Positions 1 through 8,523 of a stretch of 64,000 nt of DNA are shown in pieces. The notes under the pieces were generated by a model. The model worked only from the letters and a program-made list of their open reading frames with translations, was not told the DNA's origin and ran no database searches. This stretch comes from CAWCQC01 sp963819905 (GTDB taxonomy: Bacteria; Actinomycetota; Thermoleophilia; Gaiellales; Gaiellaceae), in assembly GCA_963819905.1 (NCBI GenBank), contig CAWFXP010000005.1, positions 241,806 to 305,805 on the forward strand, given 5' to 3'. A program made the translations under genes and the position numbers. Within the stretch, counting starts at the first letter, position 1. Each line of letters starts with the position of its first letter.

Positions 1-2711
1 CGCCGTCCGCCCTCGATCAGGGGGAGCAGCCGCTCGTAGTAGGCGATCGCCGTGGCGTTCGCGTACGCGGCCCGGGCAGCGTCGGCGGCCGCGCGGAAGT
101 AGATCCGCTGCTTCGGGACGTTCCGGCTCCGCCCGTAGTGAAACGCCAGGGTGTCCACGAACCGCTCGGGCGCGTTCTCCTCCGTGCGCTCGAGAAACCC
201 CGCGAAGCGGTCGTGGAGCGTCTCGCGCAGCCCGAACGACAGGCTCTCGTAGGCGACGTCCTGCGTGATCGCGTGCCGGAACAGGTACTCGCGCTCGGGC
301 TCGGGGCGCTGCAGAACCAGGACGTCCCGGGCCGTGAGCTCGTCGAGGTGCGCGCAGACCACGTCGGTACCGCCGAGGTCCACGAAGGCGCCCGCGAGCC
401 ACCGGGCGCGCACGAGGCGACCGAGCACGCTCGCCGCCCGAAGCGTCGAGCGCGGGCCCTCGCCGAGGCCGTCGAGGCGCGCCGACACGAGCGCATACAG
501 CGACGACGGCAGCTCGCTGAGCGTCTCCTTCCACGTCGCGCCGCCGAGGCCGCGCTCGTGGAGCACGCTGACGAGCTCCTCGACGTAGAACGGATTGCCT
601 TCGGCCCGCTCGACGACGGCGTCGAGCAGCCCGGCCGGCGGCTCCGCCTCCAGCCCGAAGGCTCGCTGCCAGCGCCGTCTGGCGATCGAGGCAAGGGCTT
701 CCGGGCCGAGCGGGCCGAGCGCGATCGTGGGGCGCCGCAGGAGCTCCTCGGCCCACGCCGGCGGTGGCGCATCGAGCGGTCGGGAGACGACGAGCATCGC
801 GATGCGCGAGGAGTCCAACGAGCGCGCGAGCTCCTCGACCAAGGCGGCCGACGACGGATCGATCCAGTGGCAGTCCTCGAGGACGACCAGCACTGGGCTC
901 AGCTCGGCCCTCGCGTGCAGACACGACACGAGCAGCGAGCGCGTGAGCTCGGCCGCCAACTCGGGCTCGAGGCGGCGCGTGAGCTCGTTGTGAGGAATGG
1001 AGAGCCCGAGAACCGGGCCGAGCAGCGGCAGGCGCGCCGCGAACGTCGGGTCGACCCCGGCCAGGCTTGCCGCCAGCCGCTCGACCTGCGCGGCCGCGGA
1101 ATCGCTCCGGCTCAGGCCGAAGAACCGCTCCCAGACGCGGCGCCAGGCCGCCCAGCGGCGAGCGGTGCCGTAGGGCTGGCACGCGCCGGAGAGCACCTCG
1201 AAGCCCGAGTCGGCGGCGAGCTCCACGAGCGCGGAAGCCAGACGCGACTTGCCGATCCCTGCTTCGCCCTGCACGAGCAGCGTTCCTCCGCGGCCCACCC
1301 TTGCACGCTCGAGCGCCGCACGGCCGATCTCTCGCTCGCGCGCACGACCGACGAGCGGGCCCGCGGCGGCCGGTTCGAGCGGGTGCCGGGCGAGCTCGTC
1401 ATCGCTCACGCGCGACTCGACCTCGCAGACGGGCACCGGAAGCGACTTGCCCTTCACGGCAAGCTCTCCGCGGGGTTCGACGTGGACGCCCGGGAGCGGG
1501 TCGACGTCGCCCGCGACGAGCACCTGACCCGGCTGCGCAGCCTGCATGAGCCGCGCGGCGAGGTTGGTCGAGTCTCCGATCGCCGCGTACGACCGGCGCC
1601 GGGTCGAGCCGACGAGCCCCGCGAACGCGAAGCCGGTCGCGATGCCGACGGCGACGCCGGTGAGCCCCGTCGCGCCGGTCTGGAGCTCGAGCGCGAACCG
1701 GAGCGCGCGCTGGGCGTGGTTTTCGTGCGCAGTCGGCGCGCCGAACACGGCGAAGAAGGTGCTGCCCTTGTCCCCCATCCCCACCTGGGCGAGAAAGCCG
1801 CCGAAGTCCGCCACCAGGCGCGCGAGCCGGACGACCGCGGAGTCGAGCGCCGCGACGGCGTCTCCGCTCTCCTCCACCGCGAACCGGTCGAAGGAGCCGA
1901 AGACCAGGGTCGCGATGCGGTGCTCGTTGCCGAACGCCTCGGTGCCTGCGCGGGCGCGGGCGGCGACGGCCGGGTGGAGGAACGCCTCGATCCCGGCGAC
2001 CATGGCATCGGTCGGCGGCCCTGGCGCGGGCGGCTCGCTCGACGCCGGTCCTGCCGTGAGCCCCCGGATCTCGACCTCGGTCGCCGCTCCCTCGAGGGCC
2101 GCCCGCTCGACGCCCGGCACACGCGCTGCAATGTTCAGGCCGGCGACGACTATCCCCTTGTCCGCGAGGCGCTCGGCGCCGGCTGCGCGGTCGAGCGCCC
2201 GGCCGGCTGCAATCGCATGCAGCCCGACCGATCGATCCCCCGCAACGAGCAGCACGAGCGGGCCGGCGCCGAGCCCGATCTTCAGGGCGAGCTCGAAGGT
2301 GCCCGCGCTCGTCTCGAGGTTCCGGTAGCGGCTCGTACGCGCCTGCATCTCGAGCGCGCAGGCGACGGCCCGTTCCTCGGCTCCGACCGCGCCGGGAGCG
2401 AATACCGCCGTGAGCGCATCGCCGGCAAACGCCCATACGTCGCCGCCGTAGCCCTCCACCGTCGAGACCATCGTCTCGAAGAAGTCGTTCAGGAGGCGCG
2501 TGAGCTCCTCGGCACCGGATCGTCCCGCAACGCGAAGCGCCTCGGTCAGAGGGGTGAACCCGGAGATGTCCGCGAACAGCGCGACTCCGTCGAGCCGCTC
2601 GACGAGGCGGTCGGCCCCGTTCTCGGGATCGTTGCGGACGGCCTGGCCGACGCGCTGCGGGACGTGCGACCACCAGGCGGGATCGTGTTGACAGCGCTTC
2701 CACGAGTCCAT
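1..2711 (-). CDS. Class III nucleotide cyclase-domain / AAA ATPase signalling protein (partial, cut by left window edge)
   Basis: An open frame runs on the minus strand from ATG at 2711 to the window edge (903 codons, no stop), so the C-terminus lies outside. A class III cyclase homology domain opens the protein: FADISGF has a putative metal Asp at residue 48 and FAGD gives the second at Asp98. A second cyclase-like domain spans about residues 265-410, with AIGDSTNLAARL near 375. An ATPase module follows, with Walker A GIGKS (Lys488) and a Walker B-like VVLEDCHW (Asp613). The rest looks helical and TPR-like. This order is typical of large actinobacterial cyclase/AAA regulators. Whether it makes cAMP is not shown. 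It starts 41 bp from the divergent RTX gene. The long antisense frame across it is a shadow. Confidence 0.85.
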   Translation of the reverse strand, partial: MDSWKRCQHDPAWWSHVPQRVGQAVRNDPENGADRLVERLDGVALFADISGFTPLTEALRVAGRSGAEELTRLLNDFFETMVSTVEGYGGDVWAFAGDALTAVFAPGAVGAEERAVACALEMQARTSRYRNLETSAGTFELALKIGLGAGPLVLLVAGDRSVGLHAIAAGRALDRAAGAERLADKGIVVAGLNIAARVPGVERAALEGAATEVEIRGLTAGPASSEPPAPGPPTDAMVAGIEAFLHPAVAARARAGTEAFGNEHRIATLVFGSFDRFAVEESGDAVAALDSAVVRLARLVADFGGFLAQVGMGDKGSTFFAVFGAPTAHENHAQRALRFALELQTGATGLTGVAVGIATGFAFAGLVGSTRRRSYAAIGDSTNLAARLMQAAQPGQVLVAGDVDPLPGVHVEPRGELAVKGKSLPVPVCEVESRVSDDELARHPLEPAAAGPLVGRAREREIGRAALERARVGRGGTLLVQGEAGIGKSRLASALVELAADSGFEVLSGACQPYGTARRWAAWRRVWERFFGLSRSDSAAAQVERLAASLAGVDPTFAARLPLLGPVLGLSIPHNELTRRLEPELAAELTRSLLVSCLHARAELSPVLVVLEDCHWIDPSSAALVEELARSLDSSRIAMLVVSRPLDAPPPAWAEELLRRPTIALGPLGPEALASIARRRWQRAFGLEAEPPAGLLDAVVERAEGNPFYVEELVSVLHERGLGGATWKETLSELPSSLYALVSARLDGLGEGPRSTLRAASVLGRLVRARWLAGAFVDLGGTDVVCAHLDELTARDVLVLQRPEPEREYLFRHAITQDVAYESLSFGLRETLHDRFAGFLERTEENAPERFVDTLAFHYGRSRNVPKQRIYFRAAADAARAAYANATAIAYYERLLPLIEGGR

Positions 2712-2752
2712 ACCGTTGACGTCTCCTGTCGCTGCGGTGAGGAGGTCATCGT

Positions 2753-4003
2753 ATGAGCACCGTCTCTCGATCGATGTCCCGAGGTATCGTGCTCGTCGCT
2801 GCGGCGTGCCTCGTAGCAGCTCTCGCGACAGCAGCACCCGCCGGTGCCGCTTGGCGGTCGCTGAACGGGCTGTTCGTCGACCAGGACACCCTGCGCGCCT
2901 GCCCGGACCACCTCGAGATCTCGCTCGGCGGCTTCTGGTCGGGCGACCCGCCCGCGCCGGCCACCTACGACGCAGGGCTCGAGGCGACCACGACAGCCGA
3001 CGGCGCCATCGCGACGAACGTCGTCCTGAACGTCCCGTTGAACGCCGCCAACACGGAGATCGACACGTTCATCGACGGCGACGACCCGAACGATCCGAAC
3101 AACATCTTCCAGTCGACGCCGCAGTACCTCGCGACGAGCCCGTTCTCCGTTCCCTGGTCGCCCGACCAGGCGGTCGGCACGACGGTCACGATCCAGCTCT
3201 TCAACCCGTTTCCGACGGAGACGCACGACCCCTTCGACGTCGTCGTCGAGAGCTGCGAGCCGGTCGACGAGCCGCCGGACACGACGATCACCTCCCAGCC
3301 TCCCGATCCGAGTGGATCGAGCAGCGCGTCGTTCACATTCACCGGGACGGACGACGCCACTGCTCCCGGCGACCTGACCTTCGAGTGCGAGCTCGACGGA
3401 GGCGGCTTCACGGCCTGCACCAGCCCGCAGAGCTACAGCAGCCTGTCGGACGAGTCGCACACCTTCCAGGTGCGCGCGACCGACGAAGCCGGCAACACCG
3501 ACGGGACGCCTGCGTCATTTACCTGGGAGATCGACACGTCGGTCCCGACGCCGACGTGCAACGGGTTACCCGCGACCATCGTCGCCCAGCCCGGACAGGC
3601 GTCCATCAAGGGCACGAATACGGACGACGTCATCGTCGCTACGAGCGGCCCGATCGAGATTCACGCGCGGGACGGGAACGACGTCATCTGCACCGGGGCA
3701 GGCAGCGACCGGGTGTTCGGCGACGACGGCGACGACTGGATCGACGCCGGCGACGGAAGCAACTACGTCAAGGGTGGCGACGACGACGACACCGTGCGAG
3801 CCGGCGCGGGAAACGATCACGTGAAGGCGGGCAGCGGCGACGACACGGTCGACGCAGGCAACGGCAACAACCGTGTCCAGGGCGAGAAGGGCGCCGACAG
3901 CATCACGACCGGGTCCGGAAACGACGAGATCGACGGCGGCAAGGACGTCGACACGTGCACCCCTGGCGGGGGCACGAACAAGGTCAAGAACTGCGAGCTC
4001 TGA
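2753..4003 (+). CDS. Secreted protein with Ig-like domain and RTX-type calcium-binding repeats
   Basis: This 416-residue protein has an N-terminal signal peptide: basic MSTVSRSMSR, then a hydrophobic stretch ending at an AGA/AW cleavage region near residue 33. The middle part, about residues 175-265, starts DTTITSQPPDP and reads like the Ig-like domains common in exported proteins of Thermoleophilia. The last 110 residues hold degenerate glycine/aspartate nonapeptides (GDDGDDW, GGDDDDTV, GAGNDHV, GSGDDTV, GSGNDEI). These are the hallmark of calcium-binding RTX beta-rolls. The protein ends in a Cys-containing tail (KNCEL). A role at the cell surface or in the medium is inferred; no enzymatic domain is visible. 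It converges on the CNNM gene with 15 bp between stops. Confidence 0.8.
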   Translation: MSTVSRSMSRGIVLVAAACLVAALATAAPAGAAWRSLNGLFVDQDTLRACPDHLEISLGGFWSGDPPAPATYDAGLEATTTADGAIATNVVLNVPLNAANTEIDTFIDGDDPNDPNNIFQSTPQYLATSPFSVPWSPDQAVGTTVTIQLFNPFPTETHDPFDVVVESCEPVDEPPDTTITSQPPDPSGSSSASFTFTGTDDATAPGDLTFECELDGGGFTACTSPQSYSSLSDESHTFQVRATDEAGNTDGTPASFTWEIDTSVPTPTCNGLPATIVAQPGQASIKGTNTDDVIVATSGPIEIHARDGNDVICTGAGSDRVFGDDGDDWIDAGDGSNYVKGGDDDDTVRAGAGNDHVKAGSGDDTVDAGNGNNRVQGEKGADSITTGSGNDEIDGGKDVDTCTPGGGTNKVKNCEL

Positions 4004-4018
4004 GCCGAGGCCGGCGCG

Positions 4019-5329
4019 CTACGACTCGTTCTGCTCGGAGGGCGCGGGCTCGCGCTCCGGCTCGAGCAGGAACTCGATCTCGAGCTGCTCGATCCGCGGG
4101 CCGTCGGTCTCGATCACCTCGAAGCGCAGACCGTCCCAGCGGACCTCGTCGCCGGTCTCCGGCGCGCGCCCTAGCTCGCCGAAGACGAAGCCGGCGAGCG
4201 TGTGGTAGTCCTCCTGCGGCAGCTCCTGGTCGAACTGCTCGTTGAAGTCGTCGATCGGAAACGTCCCGTCGACGCGCACCCGTCGCTCGTCGATCCGCTG
4301 GACCGAGTCGTCCGGCAGGTCGTACTCGTCCGCGATCTCCCCGACGATCTCCTCGAGCAGATCCTCGAGCGTGACGATCCCGTGCGTGGCGCCGTACTCA
4401 TCGACGACGATCGCCATGTGCTGGTTCGCCCGCCGGAACTCGGTCAGGAGCGGCCCGAGATCCTTCGTCTCGGGGACGAAATAGGCCGGTCTCAAGATAC
4501 GCTCGATGACCACGTTCTGGACACCGTTCGCGTAGAGGGCCGAGAACAGGTCGCGAACGTGGAGGATGCCCACGATCTCGTCGAGCGAGCCCCGGTATGC
4601 GGGATACCGGGTGAACGGCGAGTCGATGATCGCCGCGAGCGTCTCCTGGGGCGGCAGGTCGACCGGGACGCCGATCACCTCGGGCCGCGGGACCATGACG
4701 TCGTGCACCTCTTTCTCGGCGAAGTCGAAGACCTTGTAGAGCATCTCCTCCTCCGCCTCCTCGATGAGGCCGGTCTCCTCTGCCTCGGCGAGCATCGAGC
4801 GGAGCTCCTCCTCGCTCCGGACGACCATCCCGACCGGGGCCGACCGCATCCCGAGTGCGCGGAGGATGAGCTTCGCCGAGCCCTGAAGCAGGAGCACGAG
4901 CGGGTGCGCGATGCGCTGGAGGAGGTCGATCGGCCGCGCGACGAGCATCGCGATCCGCTCGGCGTGCTGGAGCGCGATCGCCTTCGGCACGAGCTCGCCG
5001 ATGACGAGGCCGACGTACGTGAGGATCGCGAAGCTGAGCAGGAACGAGACCGTGCGCGGCAGGTACGGGTCGAAGAAGCTCGACAGAAGCGGCTCGCCGA
5101 TTGCGCCGAGGAGAATCGAGAAGATCGTGATCCCGATCTGCACCGTCGAGATGAAACGAACCGGCTCGTTCATCAGGCGCAGGGCCGTGGTCGCCGAGCG
5201 CCTGTGCTCCTTCGCGAGCTCCTGCAGGCGACCGCGCCGCGCCGTCACGAGCGCGTATTCGGCGATCACGAAGTACGCGTTCCCCAGCACGAGGAGCACG
5301 ACCAGGAGGATCCGCAGTCCGTCGCTCAC
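4019..5329 (-). CDS. CNNM/HlyC-CorC family membrane protein with CBS pair
   Basis: I chose GTG at 5329 because it begins VSDGLRILLVVLLVLGNAYF, the standard opening of the CNNM (DUF21) domain. The longer frame to 5482 would run into the divergent radical-SAM gene and its promoter. The product has 436 residues. Residues 1-190 hold about four membrane segments with FVIAEYALV and LVIGELVPKAIAL. A CBS pair follows (VMVPRPEVIGV to EDLLEEIVGEI), then a CorC/HlyC transporter-associated domain. Family members are linked to magnesium or cobalt export. The older hemolysin label should not be taken literally. The SD-like GAGG lies about 10 nt upstream. Confidence 0.88.
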   Translation of the reverse strand: MSDGLRILLVVLLVLGNAYFVIAEYALVTARRGRLQELAKEHRRSATTALRLMNEPVRFISTVQIGITIFSILLGAIGEPLLSSFFDPYLPRTVSFLLSFAILTYVGLVIGELVPKAIALQHAERIAMLVARPIDLLQRIAHPLVLLLQGSAKLILRALGMRSAPVGMVVRSEEELRSMLAEAEETGLIEEAEEEMLYKVFDFAEKEVHDVMVPRPEVIGVPVDLPPQETLAAIIDSPFTRYPAYRGSLDEIVGILHVRDLFSALYANGVQNVVIERILRPAYFVPETKDLGPLLTEFRRANQHMAIVVDEYGATHGIVTLEDLLEEIVGEIADEYDLPDDSVQRIDERRVRVDGTFPIDDFNEQFDQELPQEDYHTLAGFVFGELGRAPETGDEVRWDGLRFEVIETDGPRIEQLEIEFLLEPEREPAPSEQNES

Positions 5330-5421
5330 GCCCCGCCTCGCGGGGCGCACATACTGCGCGGGAGCTCGCCGTCCAAGGTGCGGAGCGAGTATAGCCGCCG
5401 GATCGGCGCCTCCAGTACCGT

Positions 5422-5435
5422 CGAACATATGTTCT
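5422..5435. promoter_or_regulatory. LexA (SOS) box
   Basis: CGAACATATGTTCT is a near-perfect palindrome matching the LexA box of Gram-positives and actinobacteria (CGAAC-N4-GTTCG) at all but the last base. Its 3' end overlaps the -10 hexamer of the downstream radical-SAM gene, a classic repression geometry. It could also affect the divergent CNNM gene, whose start is about 95 bp away. Confidence 0.8.
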
Positions 5436-5440
5436 ATACT
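5435..5440 (+). promoter_or_regulatory. Probable -10 element of a leaderless promoter
   Basis: TATACT ends 7 nt before the GTG start at 5448. Transcription would therefore begin at or next to the start codon, giving a leaderless mRNA. No Shine-Dalgarno sequence lies in the gap (GGGCGAC), which fits. I see no convincing -35. Confidence 0.6.
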
Positions 5441-5447
5441 GGGCGAC

Positions 5448-6359
5448 GTGCCGCGGGTCGCGTATCTCGAGGACACCTGCAAGACGGCGCTGAACCGGGT
5501 GCCGGACGGAGCGCGCGTGCCGTTTCGCTGGACGGTGAACCCGTACCGCGGGTGCGCGCACAGCTGCCACTACTGCTTCGCCCGTGCCTATCACGCCTAC
5601 CTCGATCTCGGGATCGGGGAGGACTTCTCGTCGAAGATCGTCGTCAAGACCAACGTCGCCGACGTGCTTCGTCGCGAGCTCGCCTCGCCGCGCTGGACGG
5701 GCGAGCCGGTTGCCATGGGTACCGCCACCGATCCGTACCAGCAGTGCGAGGGCCGGTACCGGCTGACGCGGGCGGTCGTCCGCACGCTCGCCGACGCGGG
5801 CAACGCGCTCTCGATCCTGACGAAGTCCACGCTCGTCCTGCGCGACCTCGACGAGCTGCAACGCCTGCACCAGCGCGCTCCGCTGACGGTCGCGATGAGC
5901 GTCGGCACCCTCGACGAGGAGGTCCGGCGGGTGGTCGAGCCGGGTACCCCGCCCGGAAGGAAGCGGCTCGAGATCCTTGCCCGCTTCGCCGAGGCCGGGA
6001 TCGCGACGGCCGTCCTCGTCGCCCCCATCCTCCCCGGGCTGACCGACGACGAGGCTCACCTCGACGAGGTGCTGGCCGCCTGCGCGGCAGCCGGCGTCCG
6101 CTCGGCGACGCCGATCCTGCTCCACGTCAGACCGTCCATCCGAGAGCACTTCATGCCCTGGCTGCGCGGCGCGTACCCGTGGCTCTACCCTCGCTACGTC
6201 GAGCTTTACGGCCGGCGCGCGTACGCGCCGCGGCGCTACCAGGAGGAGATCTCGGAGCGATTTGCACGCCTGCGGCTGCGCCACGGCCTGTCCGCCGGAA
6301 GCGGCCGCCGGCAGCCTCCCCGCCGGGAGGAGCCCCGCCAGCTCGCGCTGGCGGTCTGA
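5448..6359 (+). CDS. Radical SAM protein, Rv2578c / spore photoproduct lyase-like family
   Basis: Starting at GTG 5448, this 303-residue protein carries the radical-SAM CX3CX2C cluster motif at Cys36, Cys40 and Cys43 (RGCAHSCHYCFAR). The family-typical GTATDPYQ and TKSTLVLRD motifs follow. The pattern matches the Rv2578c group, annotated as radical-SAM proteins related to photoproduct-lyase-like enzymes; the substrate is not established. A LexA box sits at the -10 element, so DNA-damage control is well supported, and I recall that Rv2578c was also reported in the mycobacterial LexA regulon. The longer frame upstream (from 4911) lies antisense to the CNNM gene and is rejected. The tail (residues 285-303) is basic and low complexity. 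Confidence 0.88.
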   Translation: MPRVAYLEDTCKTALNRVPDGARVPFRWTVNPYRGCAHSCHYCFARAYHAYLDLGIGEDFSSKIVVKTNVADVLRRELASPRWTGEPVAMGTATDPYQQCEGRYRLTRAVVRTLADAGNALSILTKSTLVLRDLDELQRLHQRAPLTVAMSVGTLDEEVRRVVEPGTPPGRKRLEILARFAEAGIATAVLVAPILPGLTDDEAHLDEVLAACAAAGVRSATPILLHVRPSIREHFMPWLRGAYPWLYPRYVELYGRRAYAPRRYQEEISERFARLRLRHGLSAGSGRRQPPRREEPRQLALAV

Positions 6360-6428
6360 GTGCCCTCACGGCGGCTAAAGTCGGACACCCCCGCCGCCGA
6401 CAAGGAGGGTGACGACGCCGTACTCCGT

Positions 6429-7049
6429 ATGGGTTACGAAATCACCTGCCTCATCGCCGACGACCACGAGGTCGTCAGAGAGGGACTCCGTCTCTCACTC
6501 TCCCGCTCGCCCCACATCCGCGTGATCGGCGAGGCGGGCGACGGGGAGGCCGCGCTCTCGCTGGCCGAGCGCCGCAAGCCCGACGTGGTCATCATGGACA
6601 TCCGGATGCCCGGAATGGACGGCCTCGAGGCGACGAAGCAGATGCACGACCGCGTACCCGAGACGTCCGTGCTGCTCTTCACCGCGTTCGGCGAGCGCAG
6701 CCTCCTGACGCGCGGGCTCGACGCCGGGGCGAAGGGGTATCTGCTCAAGGAGGCGCCGAACCAGACCCTCGTTCGCGCGATCGAGAAGGTCGCGAGCGGC
6801 GAGGGCTACGTCGACCCCGCCCTGATGCCCTCGTTCCTCAATCGAGACGGCCAGGACCTGCTGACGCCGCGCGAGCGGGAGATCCTCCAGCTGCTCGCGG
6901 ACGGGATGTCGAACGGTGACGTCGCGGCAAAGCTCTTCATCAGCCAGGAGACCGTGAAGAGTCACGTGCGCCACATCCTCGCCAAGCTCGAGGCCGACAC
7001 GCGCACCCATGCCGTTGCGATCGCCCTCCGCGAGTCCATCATCGACTAG
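6429..7049 (+). CDS. NarL/FixJ-type response regulator
   Basis: From ATG 6429 the product has 206 residues. A receiver domain covers residues 1-125, with acidic pocket Asp11/Asp12, phospho-acceptor Asp57 in VIMDIRMPGMDG and the conserved Lys in GYLLKEAP. A LuxR-type helix-turn-helix follows (LTPREREILQLLADG to VKSHVRHILAKL). An upstream GTG at 6360, directly after the radical-SAM stop, is in frame but adds 23 residues outside the domain. An AAGGAGG lies 20 nt before 6429, which is long for an SD, so the start is uncertain. It probably pairs with the kinase encoded just downstream. Its stop codon lies in the left arm of the 170-nt palindrome. Confidence 0.88.
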   Translation: MGYEITCLIADDHEVVREGLRLSLSRSPHIRVIGEAGDGEAALSLAERRKPDVVIMDIRMPGMDGLEATKQMHDRVPETSVLLFTAFGERSLLTRGLDAGAKGYLLKEAPNQTLVRAIEKVASGEGYVDPALMPSFLNRDGQDLLTPREREILQLLADGMSNGDVAAKLFISQETVKSHVRHILAKLEADTRTHAVAIALRESIID

Positions 7050-7215
7050 AGGCTTGATTTGGGTTGGGCGTGCGTCTGGGGAGCCGCCTGCACCAAGGAG
7101 CGTGGTTGACTCCGTCGGTGGCAAGGCTGGTGGCCTTGGCGCCGACGGCGGCGACCGCGATCCGCCGCGTGCAGGCCCCCATCCAGCGTGCGTTCAACCC
7201 ACATCAAGCCTCTAG
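7046..7215 (+). repeat. Long imperfect palindrome (about 170 nt) forming one extended hairpin
   Basis: The left arm starts CTAGAGGCTTGAT at 7046 and the right arm ends with its exact complement at 7215. The arms stay alignable inward: TGGGTTG, CG..CG, CTGG, GCCTGCAC, CCGTCGG and CAAGGC pair with their complements. The arms close on a five-base loop, TGGTG, at 7128-7132. About half of the mismatches I counted become G-U pairs when the plus strand is read as RNA. The element overlaps the regulator stop codon and the 5' part of the kinase frame. It may be a structured leader, an attenuator or a fold-back mobile remnant. Confidence 0.7.
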
Positions 7216-7981
7216 AGGCGCGAAGGCCCTCGGCGGGGCCGTTCTCGGCGGGCTGGCCGGCGCGACGTTTGCGCTGCTTGCCGCCGGGCGCCGGCGTGGT
7301 CGGGAGCGGGCGCAGCTCATGCTCGAGACGAAGCGGCGCGCCGACGAGCGCGAGCGGCTGCAGGCGCGGCTGGTGACCGCCGAGCAGGACGAGCGCCGCC
7401 GCCTGGCGCTCTTCCTCCACGACGGCCCGCTGCAGTCCCTGGCCGGGATCGCGCTGATGCACGACGCGGCGCTCGAAGCGCTCGCCGAGGGCCGAACGGA
7501 CGACGCCGAGGCGATCGTGCGAAGCGCCGTCGCGAGAGAACGGGAGACGATCCAGGTACTGCGTGACCTGTCCTTCGCGATCGAGCCGGTCATCCTCCGC
7601 GACCGGGGCCTCGCCGGCGCGCTGCGCGAGCTCGCGGAGCAGATCGAGCGGACGCAGCCGATCCGGGTCACGCTCGACCTGAGCGGCGCCGACTCGCTCG
7701 GCGACTCGGCGCGCGTCGCCCTCTACCAGGCGATTCGCGAGGCGCTCGAGCAGTCGACGAAACGGCGGCCGGGTCATGTTGCGGTAGCGGTCGAGCGGCG
7801 GGAGGACGGATCCGTCGTCGCGGCGGTCGCCGACGACGGCGTCGGCGAGCGCCGGCGCTCGAGCCTTGACGCGATCGGCGAGCGGGCCTCCGTGGCCGGC
7901 GGCAAGGCGACGCTCGAGCCGGCCGAGGGTGGGGGCACGGTCGTGCTCGTCACCCTCCCTCGCTATGCGGCGGCGGTATAG
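7064..7981 (+). CDS. NarL-type sensor histidine kinase with degenerate ATPase N-box
   Basis: The frame from 7064 gives 305 residues. The first 50 are encoded inside the palindrome, so the true start may be a later GTG such as the one at 7118. One membrane segment lies near residues 55-75. A short coiled coil leads into a HisKA_3 dimerisation helix with His119 in RRRLALFLHDGPLQSL, then a HATPase-like region. The N-box usually reads EALxNxxKHA; here it is REALEQSTKR, with Gln where the Mg-ATP Asn is expected. DDGVG (G1 box) remains. Activity may be reduced or phosphatase-biased. The likely partner is the regulator immediately upstream. Confidence 0.75.
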   Translation: MGVRLGSRLHQGAWLTPSVARLVALAPTAATAIRRVQAPIQRAFNPHQASRGAKALGGAVLGGLAGATFALLAAGRRRGRERAQLMLETKRRADERERLQARLVTAEQDERRRLALFLHDGPLQSLAGIALMHDAALEALAEGRTDDAEAIVRSAVARERETIQVLRDLSFAIEPVILRDRGLAGALRELAEQIERTQPIRVTLDLSGADSLGDSARVALYQAIREALEQSTKRRPGHVAVAVERREDGSVVAAVADDGVGERRRSSLDAIGERASVAGGKATLEPAEGGGTVVLVTLPRYAAAV

Positions 7982-8084
7982 CGTGATCCGCGCCGCCCGC
8001 GGCCGGCGGTAGTCCGGGAGCCCGTCCCGCCGCCCCGTCGCGGCCGCCGACGCGCTCCACGTCCCGAGGCAGAGGAGGCTCGGC

Positions 8085-8483
8085 GTGAGCAAAGCAAGGG
8101 GGATCGCGGGCGAGTTCAAGGAGTTCCTGCTCCGCGGGAACGTCGTCGAGCTGGCGGTCGCGGTCGTCATCGGAGCGGCGTTCGGCGCTCTCGTCGCGTC
8201 GTTCGTCGAGAACCTGCTGACGCCGCTCATCGCGGCGATCTTCGGCGAGCAGGACTTCGCGAACCTCTCGTTCACGATCAACGACAGCGTCTTCAAGTAC
8301 GGCGTGTTCATCAACGCCCTGATCAGCTTTCTCACGGTCGCTGCGGCGGTCTTCTTCTTCGTCGTCCGGCCCTACAACTGGCTCCAGGAGCGCCGCGCGC
8401 GGGGCGAGGAGGCGCCTCCCGAGCCGAGCGAGGAGGTCAAGGTGCTGACGGAGATCCGCGACCTGCTCGGAGAGCGGGCCTAG
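8085..8483 (+). CDS. mscL: Large-conductance mechanosensitive channel MscL
   Basis: This 132-residue protein matches MscL in length and layout. The N-terminal amphipathic GEFKEFLLRGNVVELAVAVV leads into TM1 with the pore-lining Gly/Ala pattern VVIGAAFGALV. A short periplasmic loop contains FTINDSVFKYG. TM2 (INALISFLTVAAAVFFFVV) is followed by the charged C-terminal helix VKVLTEIRDLL. It acts in the inner membrane as a pentameric tension-gated pore that releases solutes on osmotic downshock. The GTG start at 8085 has a good SD, GAGGAGG, 7 nt upstream. It stands alone and converges on the flavoprotein gene. Confidence 0.95.
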   Translation: MSKARGIAGEFKEFLLRGNVVELAVAVVIGAAFGALVASFVENLLTPLIAAIFGEQDFANLSFTINDSVFKYGVFINALISFLTVAAAVFFFVVRPYNWLQERRARGEEAPPEPSEEVKVLTEIRDLLGERA

Positions 8484-8523
8484 CGGGCCGAGACGCCGTG
8501 CGCTGCGGGGCTGCGAGCGGCTT

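Noticed and set aside
138..2756. 872-codon open frame on the plus strand
   Set aside because: It is Arg/Glu-rich text typical of the antisense of a GC-rich gene. The minus strand carries the cyclase and ATPase motifs.
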